64,000 nt of DNA from Sphingomonadaceae bacterium (GTDB lineage: Bacteria; Pseudomonadota; Alphaproteobacteria; Sphingomonadales; Sphingomonadaceae): contig CANJUF010000004.1 of the NCBI GenBank assembly GCA_947477745.1, forward strand, positions 62,001-126,000. The letters are read 5' to 3'. Position 1 is the stretch's first letter. Each line of letters opens with the position of its first letter. The notes beneath the pieces were generated by a model. That model ran no database searches and had not been told where the DNA came from. It saw only the letters and a program-made list of their open reading frames with translations. Position numbers and translations under genes: made by a program. Below, piece after piece: positions 30,626 through 41,013 of this stretch.

Positions 30626-32919
30626 AATCTATTATCCTTCGGGAAACCCGTCGGCGGCAGCCTGCCCGCCCCGCCGCGCGCGACGCGCCACATCAGCAAG
30701 TCAGTCTCGGTCCGGGTGCGCCCGGTCTCGCCGCCCATGATCCAGCTCAAACCATCAGCAAGCCTGAGCGTCGTCGCATCCGACAAGCCGCCATCGCGGT
30801 AGCGCTGTAGCGTGACGCCCTGCCCTTTTGACATTTCGGGCATCTCGGACAGCGCGAAGACCACAAGCTTGCGGTTGTCGCCGATCACTGCGACCTGATC
30901 GTGCTCGGGCGCAACTTCGCGCACGACCCGCAAGGTCACGCCCGGCTTGCAGGTCATCACTGCCCTGCCCTTGCGCGTCTCGGCGACAAGCTCGTCGGCA
31001 GTCGCGACAAAGCCCTTGCCCGCGCTCGATGCCAGCAGCAGCTTCGCGCCAGGCCGGAACACGAAAACCGTGACGATCTGCGCCTCGGTCTCGATGTCGA
31101 GCATGGTGCGCAGCGGCTCGCCGAATCCGCGCGCAGAGGGCAGCTTGTCTGCGCCCAGCGTGTAGAACCGCCCGTTATCGCAGGCGATCAACAGCTTGTC
31201 GGTGGTCTGCGCGTGCAGCGCGAAGGCTGGCCCATCGCCGTCTTTGAACTTGAAATCGCGGTCGAGGGGCTCGTGCCCGCTTGCACCCCTGATCCAGCCC
31301 TTTGCCGACAGGATGACCGTCATCGGCGCCTTCTCGATCATCGCATCCATGCTGAATTCGACCGTGGCGGCAGCCTCGGCAATCGTCGTGCGGCGGCGGC
31401 CGAGCACGGTATCCTCGGCATAGTCCTTGCGTAGCGCGGCCAGGTCGCGCTTGAGCCGCGTGCGCTGCCGCGCCGGGCTGTCGAGCAGCTTTTCGAGCTC
31501 GTCCTTTTCGGCGAGCAGGTCTTCGCGCTCCTGGCGCAGTTCCATTTCCTCGAGCTTGCGCAAGCTGCGCAGCCGCATGTTGAGGATCGCCTCGGCCTGC
31601 CGGTCGGTGAGGCCGAACTCGGCCATCATCACGGGCTTGGGCTCGTCCTCGGTACGGATGATCTCGATGATCCGGTCGAGGTTGAGGTAGGCGATGATAT
31701 AGCCTTCAACCAGCTCAAGCCGCGCCGCAATCTTCTCCAGCCGGTGCTGCGCGCGGCGCTTGAGCACGTCGATCTGCGCCGCGATCCAGTGCGTGAGCAG
31801 CTCCTTCAGGCCCATCACCATCGGCGTGTGGCTGGCATCGAGCACGTTCAGGTTGAGCGAGAAACGGCTCTCGAGGTCGGTCAGCCGATAGAGGCTTTCC
31901 TTGAGCAGTTCGGGATCGACATTGCGGCTTTTGGGAACAAGCACGATGCGGAGCATCTCATCGCTCTCGTCGCGCACGTCCTCCAGGATTGGCAGCTTGC
32001 GGTCGCCGATCAGTGCGGCGATCTGCTCGATCAGCTTGGCCTTGGGCAGCATGTAGGGGATTTCGGATATGACGAGCTGCCATTGGCCGCCGCCGAGCTT
32101 CTCGATACCCGTTTCTTCCCAGGTCCATTTGTCCTTCGCGCCCTCGCGCCCGGTCGAGAACCGGCCGCGCATTCGGAAGGAACCCCTGCCGCTCTCATAA
32201 GCGGCCGAGATCGCTGCCGCGCTGTCCACAACCAGACCTCCGGTCGCGAAATCCGGCCCCCGGAATATCTGCATCAGTTCGCCGTGTTCGGTATGGGGAT
32301 TGTCGATCAACAGCAAGGCGGCGTCGAGCACTTCGGCGACATTGTGGCTGGGGATCGAGGTCGCCATGCCCACCGCGATGCCGCTGGAGCCATTGGCGAG
32401 CAGGTTGGGAAACAGGCCGGGGAAGATCTCGGGCTCTTCTTCCTCGCCGTTGTAGGTCGGGTGGAAGGTGACAGTGCCTTCGTCGAGCCCGGCCATGAGC
32501 TGGACTGCCGTCTTGGTGAGGCGCGCCTCGGTATAGCGGTAGGCGGCGGCGTTATCTCCGTCGATATTGCCGAAATTGCCCTGCCCCTCGACCAGCGGAT
32601 AGCGCAGCGAAAAATCCTGCGCGAGGCGCACCATGGCGTCATAGACCGACTGGTCGCCGTGTGGGTGATACTTGCCGATGACGTCGCCGACGACCCGGGC
32701 CGACTTCTTGAAGGCGTCGGTGGGATTGAGCTTCAGTTGCCGCATCGCCCACAGCAGGCGGCGGTGCACCGGTTTCAGGCCGTCACGCAGATCGGGCAGC
32801 GAGCGGGCGGTGATCGTCGACAGCGCATAGACAAGATAGCGCTCTGACAGCGCGGCATCGAACGGGGCATCGACGATGGCGTCGAACGGATCGGGATCTT
32901 CGGTAGTGGTGGTGGGCAT
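30622..32919 (-). CDS. parC: DNA topoisomerase IV subunit A
   Basis: 765 residues from ATG 32919. The catalytic Tyr129 lies in YRYTEARL; the QRDR reads [10 protein letters not shown], with Gln at the position equivalent to E. coli Ser80, which I recall as common in alphaproteobacterial ParC. The C-terminal part has the beta-pinwheel pattern. With ParE it decatenates daughter chromosomes. Single gene; parE is not in the window. Confidence 0.96.
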   Translation of the reverse strand: MPTTTTEDPDPFDAIVDAPFDAALSERYLVYALSTITARSLPDLRDGLKPVHRRLLWAMRQLKLNPTDAFKKSARVVGDVIGKYHPHGDQSVYDAMVRLAQDFSLRYPLVEGQGNFGNIDGDNAAAYRYTEARLTKTAVQLMAGLDEGTVTFHPTYNGEEEEPEIFPGLFPNLLANGSSGIAVGMATSIPSHNVAEVLDAALLLIDNPHTEHGELMQIFRGPDFATGGLVVDSAAAISAAYESGRGSFRMRGRFSTGREGAKDKWTWEETGIEKLGGGQWQLVISEIPYMLPKAKLIEQIAALIGDRKLPILEDVRDESDEMLRIVLVPKSRNVDPELLKESLYRLTDLESRFSLNLNVLDASHTPMVMGLKELLTHWIAAQIDVLKRRAQHRLEKIAARLELVEGYIIAYLNLDRIIEIIRTEDEPKPVMMAEFGLTDRQAEAILNMRLRSLRKLEEMELRQEREDLLAEKDELEKLLDSPARQRTRLKRDLAALRKDYAEDTVLGRRRTTIAEAAATVEFSMDAMIEKAPMTVILSAKGWIRGASGHEPLDRDFKFKDGDGPAFALHAQTTDKLLIACDNGRFYTLGADKLPSARGFGEPLRTMLDIETEAQIVTVFVFRPGAKLLLASSAGKGFVATADELVAETRKGRAVMTCKPGVTLRVVREVAPEHDQVAVIGDNRKLVVFALSEMPEMSKGQGVTLQRYRDGGLSDATTLRLADGLSWIMGGETGRTRTETDLLMWRVARGGAGRLPPTGFPKDNRF

Positions 32920-33025
32920 GGCCAACTGCCCCTAGCAACGCGGCGAGCGGTGAGGAACGGGGGAACAAAGGTTTTCCGCCGTTGGTTGGGGGAAGCATCC
33001 AGACATTCTTTCACGGAGCCTACCC

Positions 33026-33565
33026 ATGACCCAGCGCGTACTTATCATCGCCACGAACGGTTTTGAGCAATCGGAACTGCTTGACCCCCGCAAGGCCCTG
33101 GAGGACGCAGGCTTCGAGACGGTTCTAGCCAGTCCCGAAGAGGGCGAGATCAAGGGCTGGAAGGACAAGGATTGGGGCGACACTGTGAAAGTGGACATGG
33201 CCGTCGGCGATGTCGTGCCTGACGAATACGACGCCCTGCTGCTCCCCGGCGGGCAGATGAACCCCGATATTCTGCGGATGGACGAGACCGTGATCGCGCT
33301 CGTCAGCGAAATTTTCCGCGCAGGCAAGCCGGTTGCGGCGATCTGTCATGGTCCGTGGTTGCTGGCCGAAGCCGATCTGGTGCGCAATCGCACCGTGACG
33401 AGTTGGCCGTCGATCCGGACCGATCTCCGCAACGCCGGCGCCGAAGTTGTCGATCAGGAGGTGGTGATTGACGGCAATCTCATCACAACCCGCAAGCCCG
33501 ATGATATTCCGGCGTTTTCAGATGCATTGATCGCGGCGCTTCAGGAGCAGAGCGAGACGGTCTGA
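33026..33565 (+). CDS. DJ-1/PfpI family (type 1 glutamine amidotransferase-like) protein
   Basis: 179 residues. The nucleophile elbow AAICHGPWLLAEADL and VLIIATNGFEQSELLDPRKALEDAGF are typical of the PfpI/YhbO-like group, which includes general stress proteins with deglycase or chaperone claims. GGAG lies seven bases before the ATG. Converges on the ferredoxin gene. Confidence 0.92.
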   Translation: MTQRVLIIATNGFEQSELLDPRKALEDAGFETVLASPEEGEIKGWKDKDWGDTVKVDMAVGDVVPDEYDALLLPGGQMNPDILRMDETVIALVSEIFRAGKPVAAICHGPWLLAEADLVRNRTVTSWPSIRTDLRNAGAEVVDQEVVIDGNLITTRKPDDIPAFSDALIAALQEQSETV

Positions 33566-33567
33566 CG

Positions 33568-33900
33568 TCAGCCGATCTGCATATCGTGCCAGAGGCCGGG
33601 CATGTGGACCTCGATACCATCGAGGTCTTCGGTGAGGTCGATCTGGCATGATAAACGGCTGCGGGCCGATACGCCTGCGGCGAGGTCGAGCATGTCCTCC
33701 TCGTCCTCGCTGGCGGGTTTGAGCTTGGCAAACCATTCATTGGCAATGACGACATGGCAGGTAGAACAAGCCATCTGTCCTTCGCAGGTGCCTTCCAGCG
33801 GCATTCCCGCTGCCTGACCCAAGGCCAGCAGATTGGTGCCGGGCACGGCCTCGACGTGCTTCTGTTCCCCGTCGGCGGTGACAAAGCAGACCTTGATCAC
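33568..33900 (-). CDS. [2Fe-2S] ferredoxin, adrenodoxin/Fdx type
   Basis: 110 residues. The cluster ligands are in EGTCEGQMACSTCHV (Cys39, Cys45, Cys48) plus the later LSCQIDL Cys. The spacing matches the Isc-type ferredoxin that supplies electrons for Fe-S assembly. Its ATG overlaps the stop of the upstream cysteine desulfurase, linking it to sulfur mobilisation. Confidence 0.95.
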   Translation of the reverse strand: MIKVCFVTADGEQKHVEAVPGTNLLALGQAAGMPLEGTCEGQMACSTCHVVIANEWFAKLKPASEDEEDMLDLAAGVSARSRLSCQIDLTEDLDGIEVHMPGLWHDMQIG

Positions 33901-34994
33901 AGTAATACTCCCTGCGCCGCAGCAGCGGCTTCCAAGCGTGCGCAGGCATCCTCCAGCTCCGGAAGCGTCGTATACCGACCAAATCCTAAACGAACAGAGC
34001 TTTTCGCCGCGCGTTCGTCGAGTCCGATTGCTGACAGGACGTGGCTGGGCCTGCCTGATCCGCTGGCGCAGGCCGAGCCAGCCGAGAAGGCGATATCTCG
34101 CAGGTCCGACATCAGCCTTGCAACGTCGAGGCCCCCATGTTCCTTGGCGCGCCGCACGTTGAGATTGCCGTGCCAGCGCTGGGTGGCCGAGCCATTGAGT
34201 GTCCAGCCCGAGAGGATGTCCAGCGCGCGCCGCGAGAGCATTTCAACGTGGGCGGCGTCCGCCACCATCCGCTCGAGCGCCAGCGCGGCCGCAGCGCCAA
34301 AGCCCGCGCACAGCGCCGGACTAAGCGTGCCTGATCGCAGGCCCTGCTCCTGCCCGCCGCCGTGGATAATCGGCGCGATTTCGACGCCGTCGCGGATCCA
34401 CAGCGCTCCGATTCCCTTTGGGCCGTAAAGCTTGTGGGCGCTGAGCGCTATCAGGTCTGCCCCGGCAGGCGGCGCGAGCTTGCCGCCGCCCTGCACCGCA
34501 TCGCACAGGAACAGCGCGCCTGCTGCGCGTGAAGCCTGAGCAAGTGTGTCGACCGGCTGCACCGTTCCGATCTCGTTGTTGACCTGCATTACGGCAACAA
34601 GCTGTGTCCCGGCAGGAATGCGCGCATCCTCCGGCACCAAGCCGTCGCTGCCACAGGGCAGCATGCGGCAGGCTCCGCCATGCGCACGCACCGAATCGAG
34701 CACGGCAGCATGTTCGATCGGCGACACCGCGAAAGTCTTCGCGTTCGAGCCGAAAATGGCGAGGTTCAGCGCTTCAGTCGCCGATCCGGTGAACACCACG
34801 CGGCCGCCCGGCGGCAGCAGTCTGGCGACCTGCTCGCGCGCGACCCCGACCGCCGCCGCAGCGCCGCGGCCGGGCCGGTGCGGGCTATGCGGATTAGCGA
34901 ACCCAATGCCTTCCGGCCCTTCAAGCCAAGGCAGCATGGCCGCGCGTGCTTCGGGAGCCAGCGGCGTAGTCGCCTGATAGTCGAGATAGATCAT
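33897..34994 (-). CDS. Cysteine desulfurase (second of two)
   Basis: 365 residues from ATG 34994. PLP lysine Lys188 in SAHKLYGPKG; active Cys309 in SAGSACASGSGRPSHVL. IscS/NifS-type enzyme releasing persulfide sulfur from cysteine. The start overlaps the stop of the first desulfurase and the stop overlaps the ferredoxin start. Two full-length, catalytically complete paralogues in tandem is typical of some sphingomonads. Confidence 0.94.
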   Translation of the reverse strand: MIYLDYQATTPLAPEARAAMLPWLEGPEGIGFANPHSPHRPGRGAAAAVGVAREQVARLLPPGGRVVFTGSATEALNLAIFGSNAKTFAVSPIEHAAVLDSVRAHGGACRMLPCGSDGLVPEDARIPAGTQLVAVMQVNNEIGTVQPVDTLAQASRAAGALFLCDAVQGGGKLAPPAGADLIALSAHKLYGPKGIGALWIRDGVEIAPIIHGGGQEQGLRSGTLSPALCAGFGAAAALALERMVADAAHVEMLSRRALDILSGWTLNGSATQRWHGNLNVRRAKEHGGLDVARLMSDLRDIAFSAGSACASGSGRPSHVLSAIGLDERAAKSSVRLGFGRYTTLPELEDACARLEAAAAAQGVLL

Positions 34995-36067
34995 GCCGCT
35001 TGCCGGCTTGACGAGATCGCCCGCCATGCCGCGATGAAACGGCGAATGTCGGCCTCGCTGGTTTCGCGCCCGATGGATACACGGATCACTTCGCTCGCTG
35101 CCTTGTCGTCCATGCCCATCGCCTTGAGGACATGGCTCGGCCTGAGCGAGCCGGAGGAACATGCGCTGCCCGCCGAAACCGCGATCCCTTCGCTGTCGAA
35201 GCGGATAAGCTGCACCGCCGATGCTATGCCTGGCATCCGGTACGAGCCGATGGTGGCGATCCGCTCGGCCTTTTCGGCGACGACCTCGCCGCCCGCCTCG
35301 ACAATGCCCTGTTCCAGCAGCAGCCGCAGCCGCGCGGCGCTTTCCAGCCAGGCGTTGCCCGCCTCTAGCGCGGCGGCCATGCCAAGCACGCCGGGCAAGT
35401 TCTCGGTCCCGGCGCGGTAGCCGCGCTCCTGGCCTCCGCTCGGCCTCAGCAGCGCCCAATCGCGCACCAGCAGCGCGCCGACGCCAATCGGTCCGCCGAA
35501 CTTGTGTGCGGCAATCGCGATGAAATCTGCATAGGGCAGGCCAAGCTTGCCCGCGCCTTGCGCGCAATCGGCCAGCAGCAGGCCGCCCGCTTCGCGTACC
35601 GCCATGCCAATCCGGCGCAAGGGCTGCATGACGCCGGTTTCGCTGTTGACCTGCTGAACTGCGACAAGACCCTTGCGAGCAACAGCTTCGACATCGACGC
35701 GGCCTTGCGCGCTCACTGCGATGCGCCGCACATCTTCGGCGCAGCGGAGCACTGCATCGTGCTCGATCGACGATACGGCCGCAAGTGGCTGAACCGATTG
35801 TGAAATCGCCAGCGCCAGCGCCTCGCTCGCGCCCGAAGTAAAGATGACTTGTCCTTGCCACCCCAGCGCCGCCGCGATCCGCAAGCGCGCCTGTTCAAGC
35901 GCGGCGCGCGCGGCCCTGCCCTGCTGGTGCGGGCTCGACGGATTGGCCCACATTGCGATCCCGGCCTGCATCGCCTCGATCGCAGCAGGATGCATCGGCG
36001 CGGTCGCGGCGTGATCAAGATACAGTCTTTGCAAGGATCGGTGCTCTAAAGTTGTTTTCAATTCCAC
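34991..36067 (-). CDS. Cysteine desulfurase (first of two)
   Basis: Up to 358 residues. PLP lysine Lys189 in AAHKFGGPIG, active Cys303 in SAGSACSSGSLRPSHVL. The open frame begins at GTG 36067, but the conserved protein starts only at LYLDHAATAPM, so TTG 36034 is a plausible true start. First gene of the desulfurase-desulfurase-ferredoxin operon. Divergent from the alpha/beta hydrolase gene. Confidence 0.9.
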   Translation of the reverse strand: MELKTTLEHRSLQRLYLDHAATAPMHPAAIEAMQAGIAMWANPSSPHQQGRAARAALEQARLRIAAALGWQGQVIFTSGASEALALAISQSVQPLAAVSSIEHDAVLRCAEDVRRIAVSAQGRVDVEAVARKGLVAVQQVNSETGVMQPLRRIGMAVREAGGLLLADCAQGAGKLGLPYADFIAIAAHKFGGPIGVGALLVRDWALLRPSGGQERGYRAGTENLPGVLGMAAALEAGNAWLESAARLRLLLEQGIVEAGGEVVAEKAERIATIGSYRMPGIASAVQLIRFDSEGIAVSAGSACSSGSLRPSHVLKAMGMDDKAASEVIRVSIGRETSEADIRRFIAAWRAISSSRQAA

Positions 36068-36112
36068 TGTGTCTATATAGCGCTCACCCTTCCATTGACA
36101 CGCTTCGACCGG

Positions 36113-36132
36113 AAAAAAGCGCGATATCGCGC
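36113..36132 (-). terminator. GC palindrome with T-run (minus strand) in a divergent promoter region
   Basis: A perfect 14-base palindrome GCGCGATATCGCGC (36119-36132) is followed on the minus strand by six T, the look of an intrinsic terminator. It lies about 50 bases upstream of the first cysteine desulfurase and 40 bases before the divergent hydrolase, so it may attenuate minus-strand leaders or be an operator. A TATATA at 36074-36079 may be the -10 of the desulfurase operon. Confidence 0.4.
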
Positions 36133-36171
36133 GCCGGTTGAGACGTAGAATCAGATATTTCGGATAAACAC

Positions 36172-36828
36172 ATGCCAGCAGTTATCTTCCCCGGACCCGA
36201 AGGACGCCTCGAGGGACGTTTCCAGCCCGGACCGCGCGCCCGCGCGCCCGTCGCGATGATCCTCCATCCCCACCCCCAGGCCGGCGGGACGATGAACGAC
36301 CGGATCACCCAGCACCTCTACAAGACCTTTTCCGATCGCGGCTTCGCCACGCTGCGCTTCAACTTTCGCGGAGTCGGCCGCAGCCAGGGCAGTTTCGACA
36401 ACGGTATTGGCGAGCTTTCGGACGCTGCCGCCGCGCTCGATTGGGTGCAGTCGATCCACGCCGAGGCCTCGACCACATGGATCGCTGGATACAGTTTCGG
36501 CGCGCTGATCGGCATGCAATTGCTGATGCGCCGCCCGGAAATCCGCGGTTTCATCTCGGTCGCACCGCCCGCCAACATGTATGATTTCAGCTTCCTTGCG
36601 CCTTGCCCTGCCTCGGGCATCATCGTGCAGGGCAATGCCGATACGGTAGTGACTCCTGGCGCGGTTCAAAAGCTGGTCGACAAGCTGCGCACTCAGAAGC
36701 ACATTACCATTCACCACGACGAAATCCCGCGCGCCAATCACTTCTTCGAAAACGAAATGCCGGACCTGATGCGCTCGGTGGACAATTACCTCGACATGCG
36801 GCTCTCGCCCGACTGCCCGATTAAATAG
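36172..36828 (+). CDS. Alpha/beta hydrolase
   Basis: 218 residues. LHPHPQAGGTMNDRI holds the oxyanion region, FNFRGVGRSQGSF the second conserved block, and AGYSFGALIG the nucleophile elbow (Ser108); the catalytic His is in ANHFF. This YfhR/CocE-like small hydrolase is often found beside cysteine desulfurase and Suf genes in Alphaproteobacteria. Substrate unknown. Confidence 0.88.
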   Translation: MPAVIFPGPEGRLEGRFQPGPRARAPVAMILHPHPQAGGTMNDRITQHLYKTFSDRGFATLRFNFRGVGRSQGSFDNGIGELSDAAAALDWVQSIHAEASTTWIAGYSFGALIGMQLLMRRPEIRGFISVAPPANMYDFSFLAPCPASGIIVQGNADTVVTPGAVQKLVDKLRTQKHITIHHDEIPRANHFFENEMPDLMRSVDNYLDMRLSPDCPIK

Positions 36829-36831
36829 CGG

Positions 36832-37035
36832 CTAACGCTCGGGTGTAGCTGTTGCGAGCGTTTGGCCGCTCTGGTCGGGCACCGCCCAAAGCGCGACATT
36901 GACCGCGATCACGGCTGCAAGCACCAGCATCAGCAGCGCCTGACGCCCGGCGCGGCGCTTGCGCCATAGCCAAACGGCTCCGCCCAGCAGCGCGAATGCG
37001 GTAAGCACCATCAACGAAAGTACGGTTGAAGCCAT
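36832..37035 (-). CDS. Small two-helix membrane protein, unknown function
   Basis: 67 residues from ATG 37035. A hydrophobic helix (about 4-22), a basic loop WRKRRAGRQ, and a second helix (about 34-50) ending in a polar tail. Two-span layout similar in size to the product at 6872-7075, but the sequences do not look related. It is divergent from the DUF885 gene with 79 bases between them. No family recognised. Confidence 0.55.
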   Translation of the reverse strand: MASTVLSLMVLTAFALLGGAVWLWRKRRAGRQALLMLVLAAVIAVNVALWAVPDQSGQTLATATPER

Positions 37036-37114
37036 AGTAGACTTGGCTGGCAAACCTGCCACGGTCCGTCAATCCCGGTTTGACTTCGCCAGTGCCGCTA
37101 AGCAAAACCCTGCG

Positions 37115-38974
37115 ATGATCTTCCCTCCTATCGATCGCCGCAACATGCTTGGCCTGATCGGCGCGGGCGGCGCTTCGCTGCTGTTGCCTGGCTGCGCGAA
37201 AACCGCGGCTAGCGGCATTCCGACCACCGCGCCGATGGCCGCCGCCGATCTGCTCGATGCCATCGCCTGGCGCGCACTCGAGCTCTCGCCCGAAGGCGCG
37301 ACCGAGCTCGCGCTCGACACCGGAGAGCACGCCAATCTGCGCCATCGTCTGTCGGACAAGTCGCCCGAAGGCATGGCGCGGCTGGCAGACCTGCTCAAAA
37401 GCGACCTTGCGCTCGTGCGCTCGGTTGACCGGTCCGCGCTCGATCCGACGATGCAGACCAACCTCGCCGTGGTCGAGACTGCCTATGCCACCGCGCTGGA
37501 AGGTCTCGCCTTGTCCTATGGCGAAGTTGCTGTGGGCGGTTGGCGCAATACGCCTTACGTCGTGATCCAGAACGTCGGCGCCTATCTCGATACGCCCCGT
37601 TTTCTCGATGGCAGCCATCCGGTCCAGTCCGCAGACGATGCCGAAGCCTATTGCGACCGGCTTTCGCAGATGCCGGCTCAACTCGACTCCGAGCTTGAGC
37701 GGATCGCGGCGGCCGAGGCTGCCGGGCTGATCCCGCCCGATTTCCTGCTCGCGCGCACTATCGACCAGATGCAGCACTCGATCGCCGATCTCGCTCAGAA
37801 CGGCGGTTCGCTCGTCTCATCGCTTGAGAGGCGCACTGCGACCATTCCGGGCGACTGGAAGGCGCGGGCCGCGGGCATCGTCAACGGCAGCGTCCTTCCC
37901 GCGCTCAAGCGCCAGCTTGCCGTCTTGCAGCGCCAGTTGCCGCTGGCCAGTTCCGCGCCGGGCATGGGCAGCCGCCCGCATGGGCCGCAGTGGTATGCCT
38001 GGGCGCTCAAGGCAGCTACCACCACCAGCCTCACGCCCGAAGAGGTGCATGCGCGCGGGCTGGAGGAGCTTGCCGCGATCCAGGCGCGCATGGATCCGAT
38101 CCTGCGCGGCCTTGGCTATACCAAGGGCTCTACTGGTGAGCGCATGGCGGCGCTGGCGAAAGACCCGCGCTACCGATTTCCCGACAACGACGAGGGCCGC
38201 GCGCAGATCATCGCGCTCATTCAGGAGCGTCTGAACTGGATCAAGGCGCAAATGTCGCGCGCCTTCAGCCGTCTGGCTCCCGGCAATGTCGAGGTGCGCC
38301 GCCTGCCGCTTGCCGAGGAGCTTGGCGCCCCGGTTGCTTATGGCGGCGCCGGATCGCTCGACGGGTCGATCCCGGGCAGGATCTGGATCAACCTGCACAC
38401 CACCGATCTGCACCGGAAGTACGATTTGCCCACGCTCGTTCATCACGAGGGCATTCCGGGCCATGTCTGGCAGGGCGAATATACCCGCTCGATGCCGCTG
38501 ATCCGCTCGATGCTGGCGTTCAACCCCTATAGCGAAGGCTGGGCGCTCTACGCCGAGCAAATGGCCGACGAACTGGGCGCTTACGACGCATTCCCCGAAG
38601 GTCGCCTGGGTTATCTCCAGAACCAGGCGTGGCGTGCGGCGCGTATGGTGCTCGACACCGGCCTGCACGCAAAGGGCTGGTCGCGCGAACAGGCCGATCA
38701 CTGGTTCCGAAGCGAAATCGGCCTTTCGCCAACCGAAACCGCCAACGAGATCGATCGCTATTGCTCCTGGCCCGGCCAGGCCTGCGGCTACAAGGTCGGG
38801 CACAGTGAAATCGTACGCCTGCGCGAACAGGCGCGCGTCGCGCTGGGCGAAAAGTTCGATCAGCGCGTGTTCAATCAGGCCGTGATCGACGGCGGCAACG
38901 TGCCGCTCAACGTGCTGGCGCAGATTGTCGGACGCTATGTCGCCAGCGCAAGCGCGCGCGAGGCGGCAGCCTAG
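37115..38974 (+). CDS. DUF885 family lipoprotein, predicted metallopeptidase
   Basis: 619 residues. A twin-arginine-like RRNMLGLIGAGG signal and a lipobox ending LLPGC place it on the envelope. The HHEGIPGH motif at residues 443-450 is the zinc site conserved in DUF885 proteins, with further conserved YSEGWALYAEQMADELG. Likely a periplasmic peptidase; substrates unknown. Full length. Confidence 0.9.
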   Translation: MIFPPIDRRNMLGLIGAGGASLLLPGCAKTAASGIPTTAPMAAADLLDAIAWRALELSPEGATELALDTGEHANLRHRLSDKSPEGMARLADLLKSDLALVRSVDRSALDPTMQTNLAVVETAYATALEGLALSYGEVAVGGWRNTPYVVIQNVGAYLDTPRFLDGSHPVQSADDAEAYCDRLSQMPAQLDSELERIAAAEAAGLIPPDFLLARTIDQMQHSIADLAQNGGSLVSSLERRTATIPGDWKARAAGIVNGSVLPALKRQLAVLQRQLPLASSAPGMGSRPHGPQWYAWALKAATTTSLTPEEVHARGLEELAAIQARMDPILRGLGYTKGSTGERMAALAKDPRYRFPDNDEGRAQIIALIQERLNWIKAQMSRAFSRLAPGNVEVRRLPLAEELGAPVAYGGAGSLDGSIPGRIWINLHTTDLHRKYDLPTLVHHEGIPGHVWQGEYTRSMPLIRSMLAFNPYSEGWALYAEQMADELGAYDAFPEGRLGYLQNQAWRAARMVLDTGLHAKGWSREQADHWFRSEIGLSPTETANEIDRYCSWPGQACGYKVGHSEIVRLREQARVALGEKFDQRVFNQAVIDGGNVPLNVLAQIVGRYVASASAREAAA

Positions 38975-39327
38975 CTCTTGCCGAACAGACCCTTGGCTAT
39001 GCCAAGCACATCGTCGAGCGGATTGCCGTCGCCGTCGCGGTCGAGCATTCCGGCTATCCCGGCAAGCGCCGGATTGTCCTTGATCATGCCGTTAAGCTTT
39101 TCCAGCCCGGCTTCGCCGCCAAGCTGATCGGCAATCTGGCCAAGCGTACCCGCATCGATCCCGGTCTTTGCGGCGGCTCCGGCAATCGTGTCGCCCGGCT
39201 CGGCATGGCTTTGACCCAGCGCGGCCACGGCCTTTTCGGCAAGTTCCGGCGGCAACCCGAATTTTGCAGCGATGGCGCCGACGTCCGAGCCACCAAGTTG
39301 TCCGAGAATTCCGTCAAGCAAGCCCAC
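38971..39327 (-). CDS. DUF937/YidB-like small protein
   Basis: 118 residues, Gly/Leu/Ala-rich. It begins MGLLDGILGQLGG, continues with helical GLPPELAEKAVAALG, and ends NPLDDVLGIAKGLFGKS, the loose repeat pattern of DUF937-type proteins. The DRDGDGNPLDD segment looks like a calcium-binding loop. Function unknown. Converges on the DUF885 gene by four bases. Confidence 0.65.
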   Translation of the reverse strand: MGLLDGILGQLGGSDVGAIAAKFGLPPELAEKAVAALGQSHAEPGDTIAGAAAKTGIDAGTLGQIADQLGGEAGLEKLNGMIKDNPALAGIAGMLDRDGDGNPLDDVLGIAKGLFGKS

Positions 39328-39390
39328 GTCCGTTCCCTCCGCGTTTGCGCGACGCGATAATGCACGGGCAGAGTGTCAGGACAAGGACAA

Positions 39391-41010
39391 TCAGGCTGCG
39401 GCTGCAGGTGCTGCCCTGCGAACACCTTCGTCGACATGATCCTCGAACTGCGCGAAGTTCTCGATGAACTGGCGCACCAGGCTCTGCGCGGTACGGTCGT
39501 ATTCCGCCGGATCGGCCCAGGCGGCGCGCTGATCGAGCAGGGCGCTGTCGACGCCAGGCACCGCCACCGGAACCTCGAAGCCGAAGTTTGGATCCTCGCG
39601 GAACTGCACTTCGTTGAGGCTGCCGTCGAGCGCAGCGTTGAGCAGCGCGCGGGTCGCCTTGATCGGCATGCGCTTGATGCCCTCCTGCGTCGCCTTGCCG
39701 CCGAACCATCCGGTGTTCACCAGCCAGCACTTGACCTGGCCCTTGGCGATGCGCTCCTTGAGCAGATTGCCGTAGACGCTCGGGTGGCGGGGCATGAAGG
39801 GCGCGCCGAAGCAGGTCGAGAAGGTCGCTTCCGGTTCGGTCACGCCGATTTCGGTGCCGGCGACGCGCGCGGTGTAACCCGAAAGGAAGTGATACATCGC
39901 CTGATCGGCAGTCAGCCGCGCGATCGGGGGCAGCACTCCGTAAGCGTCAGCGGTCAGCATGATGATGTTGGCGGGCACCGGCCCCATGTTCTCGGCCGAA
40001 GCATTGGGGATGAAGTCGATCGGGTAGGAGCCGCGCGAATTCTCCGCCAACGAGGCATCGTCGAAATCAAGCTCGCGGGTAACCGGGTCGATCACCACGT
40101 TTTCGAGCACAGTGCCGAACCGCCGCGTGGTCGCGTAGATTTCGGGCTCGGCTTCTTCGGAAAGGCGGATCATCTTGGCGTAGCAACCGCCTTCGAAATT
40201 GAACACGGCGGTATCGGACCAGCCATGCTCATCGTCGCCGATCAGGGTGCGGCTCGCATCGGCCGAAAGCGTGGTCTTGCCGGTGCCGGACAGGCCGAAG
40301 AACACTGCGGTCCTGCCATCGGGACCGACATTGGCCGAGCAATGCATCGGCATGACGCCGTTTTCAGGCAGCAGGAAGTTGAGGATGCCGAACACGCTCT
40401 TCTTCATCTCGCCAGCATAGGCGGTGCCGCCGATCAGGATCAGCTTCTCGGTGAAGTTGACCGCGATGATCGTATCGCCGCGAGAACCGTGGCGGGACGG
40501 ATCGGCCTTGAAGCTGGGCAGGTCGATGATCGTATATTCGGGCGCAAACCCACCAAGCTCGGCGGCAGTCGGCCGCACCAGCAGCGTGTGGATGAAAAGG
40601 TTGTGCCACGCCAGCTCGTTGATCACGCGCACGTTGACGCGGTGTTCGGGCTGCGAGCCGCCGAACAGGTCGGCTACGTAAAGCTTGTCCTTCGCGGCCA
40701 GCGCGGCAAAGAAATCCGCCTTGAGCGCGGCGAAATGCTCGGGGCTCATCGCCGCGTTGGTCTTGCCCCACCACACGGTGTTCTCAGTCGCATCATCGCG
40801 GACGATGAACTTGTCCTTGGCCGACCGACCGGTATGCTTGCCGGTCTTGACCACAAGGGGTCCGTCCTTGGCGAGCAGACCCTCGCCATTGCGCACGGCA
40901 TGTTCGACGAGCGGGGCAGTGCCCAGATTCGCATGGATGGTCGCGTTCGTCTCGATGCCCTGGCGATCGAGGGGGTAGCTCAGGGTGGCGCTGGTCAAAT
41001 TGCTCTCCAT
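39391..41010 (-). CDS. pckA: Phosphoenolpyruvate carboxykinase (ATP)
   Basis: 539 residues. The kinase P-loop [10 protein letters not shown] is at 239-248, and the metal/substrate residues appear in [14 protein letters not shown] and MPMHCSAN. It makes PEP from oxaloacetate in gluconeogenesis. It is divergent from chvI; this pckA-chvI-chvG-hprK order is conserved across Alphaproteobacteria, and ChvI often regulates pckA. A strong hairpin abuts its start codon. Confidence 0.97.
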   Translation of the reverse strand: MESNLTSATLSYPLDRQGIETNATIHANLGTAPLVEHAVRNGEGLLAKDGPLVVKTGKHTGRSAKDKFIVRDDATENTVWWGKTNAAMSPEHFAALKADFFAALAAKDKLYVADLFGGSQPEHRVNVRVINELAWHNLFIHTLLVRPTAAELGGFAPEYTIIDLPSFKADPSRHGSRGDTIIAVNFTEKLILIGGTAYAGEMKKSVFGILNFLLPENGVMPMHCSANVGPDGRTAVFFGLSGTGKTTLSADASRTLIGDDEHGWSDTAVFNFEGGCYAKMIRLSEEAEPEIYATTRRFGTVLENVVIDPVTRELDFDDASLAENSRGSYPIDFIPNASAENMGPVPANIIMLTADAYGVLPPIARLTADQAMYHFLSGYTARVAGTEIGVTEPEATFSTCFGAPFMPRHPSVYGNLLKERIAKGQVKCWLVNTGWFGGKATQEGIKRMPIKATRALLNAALDGSLNEVQFREDPNFGFEVPVAVPGVDSALLDQRAAWADPAEYDRTAQSLVRQFIENFAQFEDHVDEGVRRAAPAAAA

Positions 41011-41013
41011 CGT

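Noticed and set aside
34995-35861. 654-codon frame extending the second cysteine desulfurase upstream
   Set aside because: The extension is out of frame with the first desulfurase and Arg-rich; the enzyme starts at ATG 34994.
36094-36124. Plus-strand sigma70 promoter with TTGACA for the alpha/beta hydrolase
   Set aside because: TTGACA is present but no -10 like sequence lies 16-18 bases downstream.
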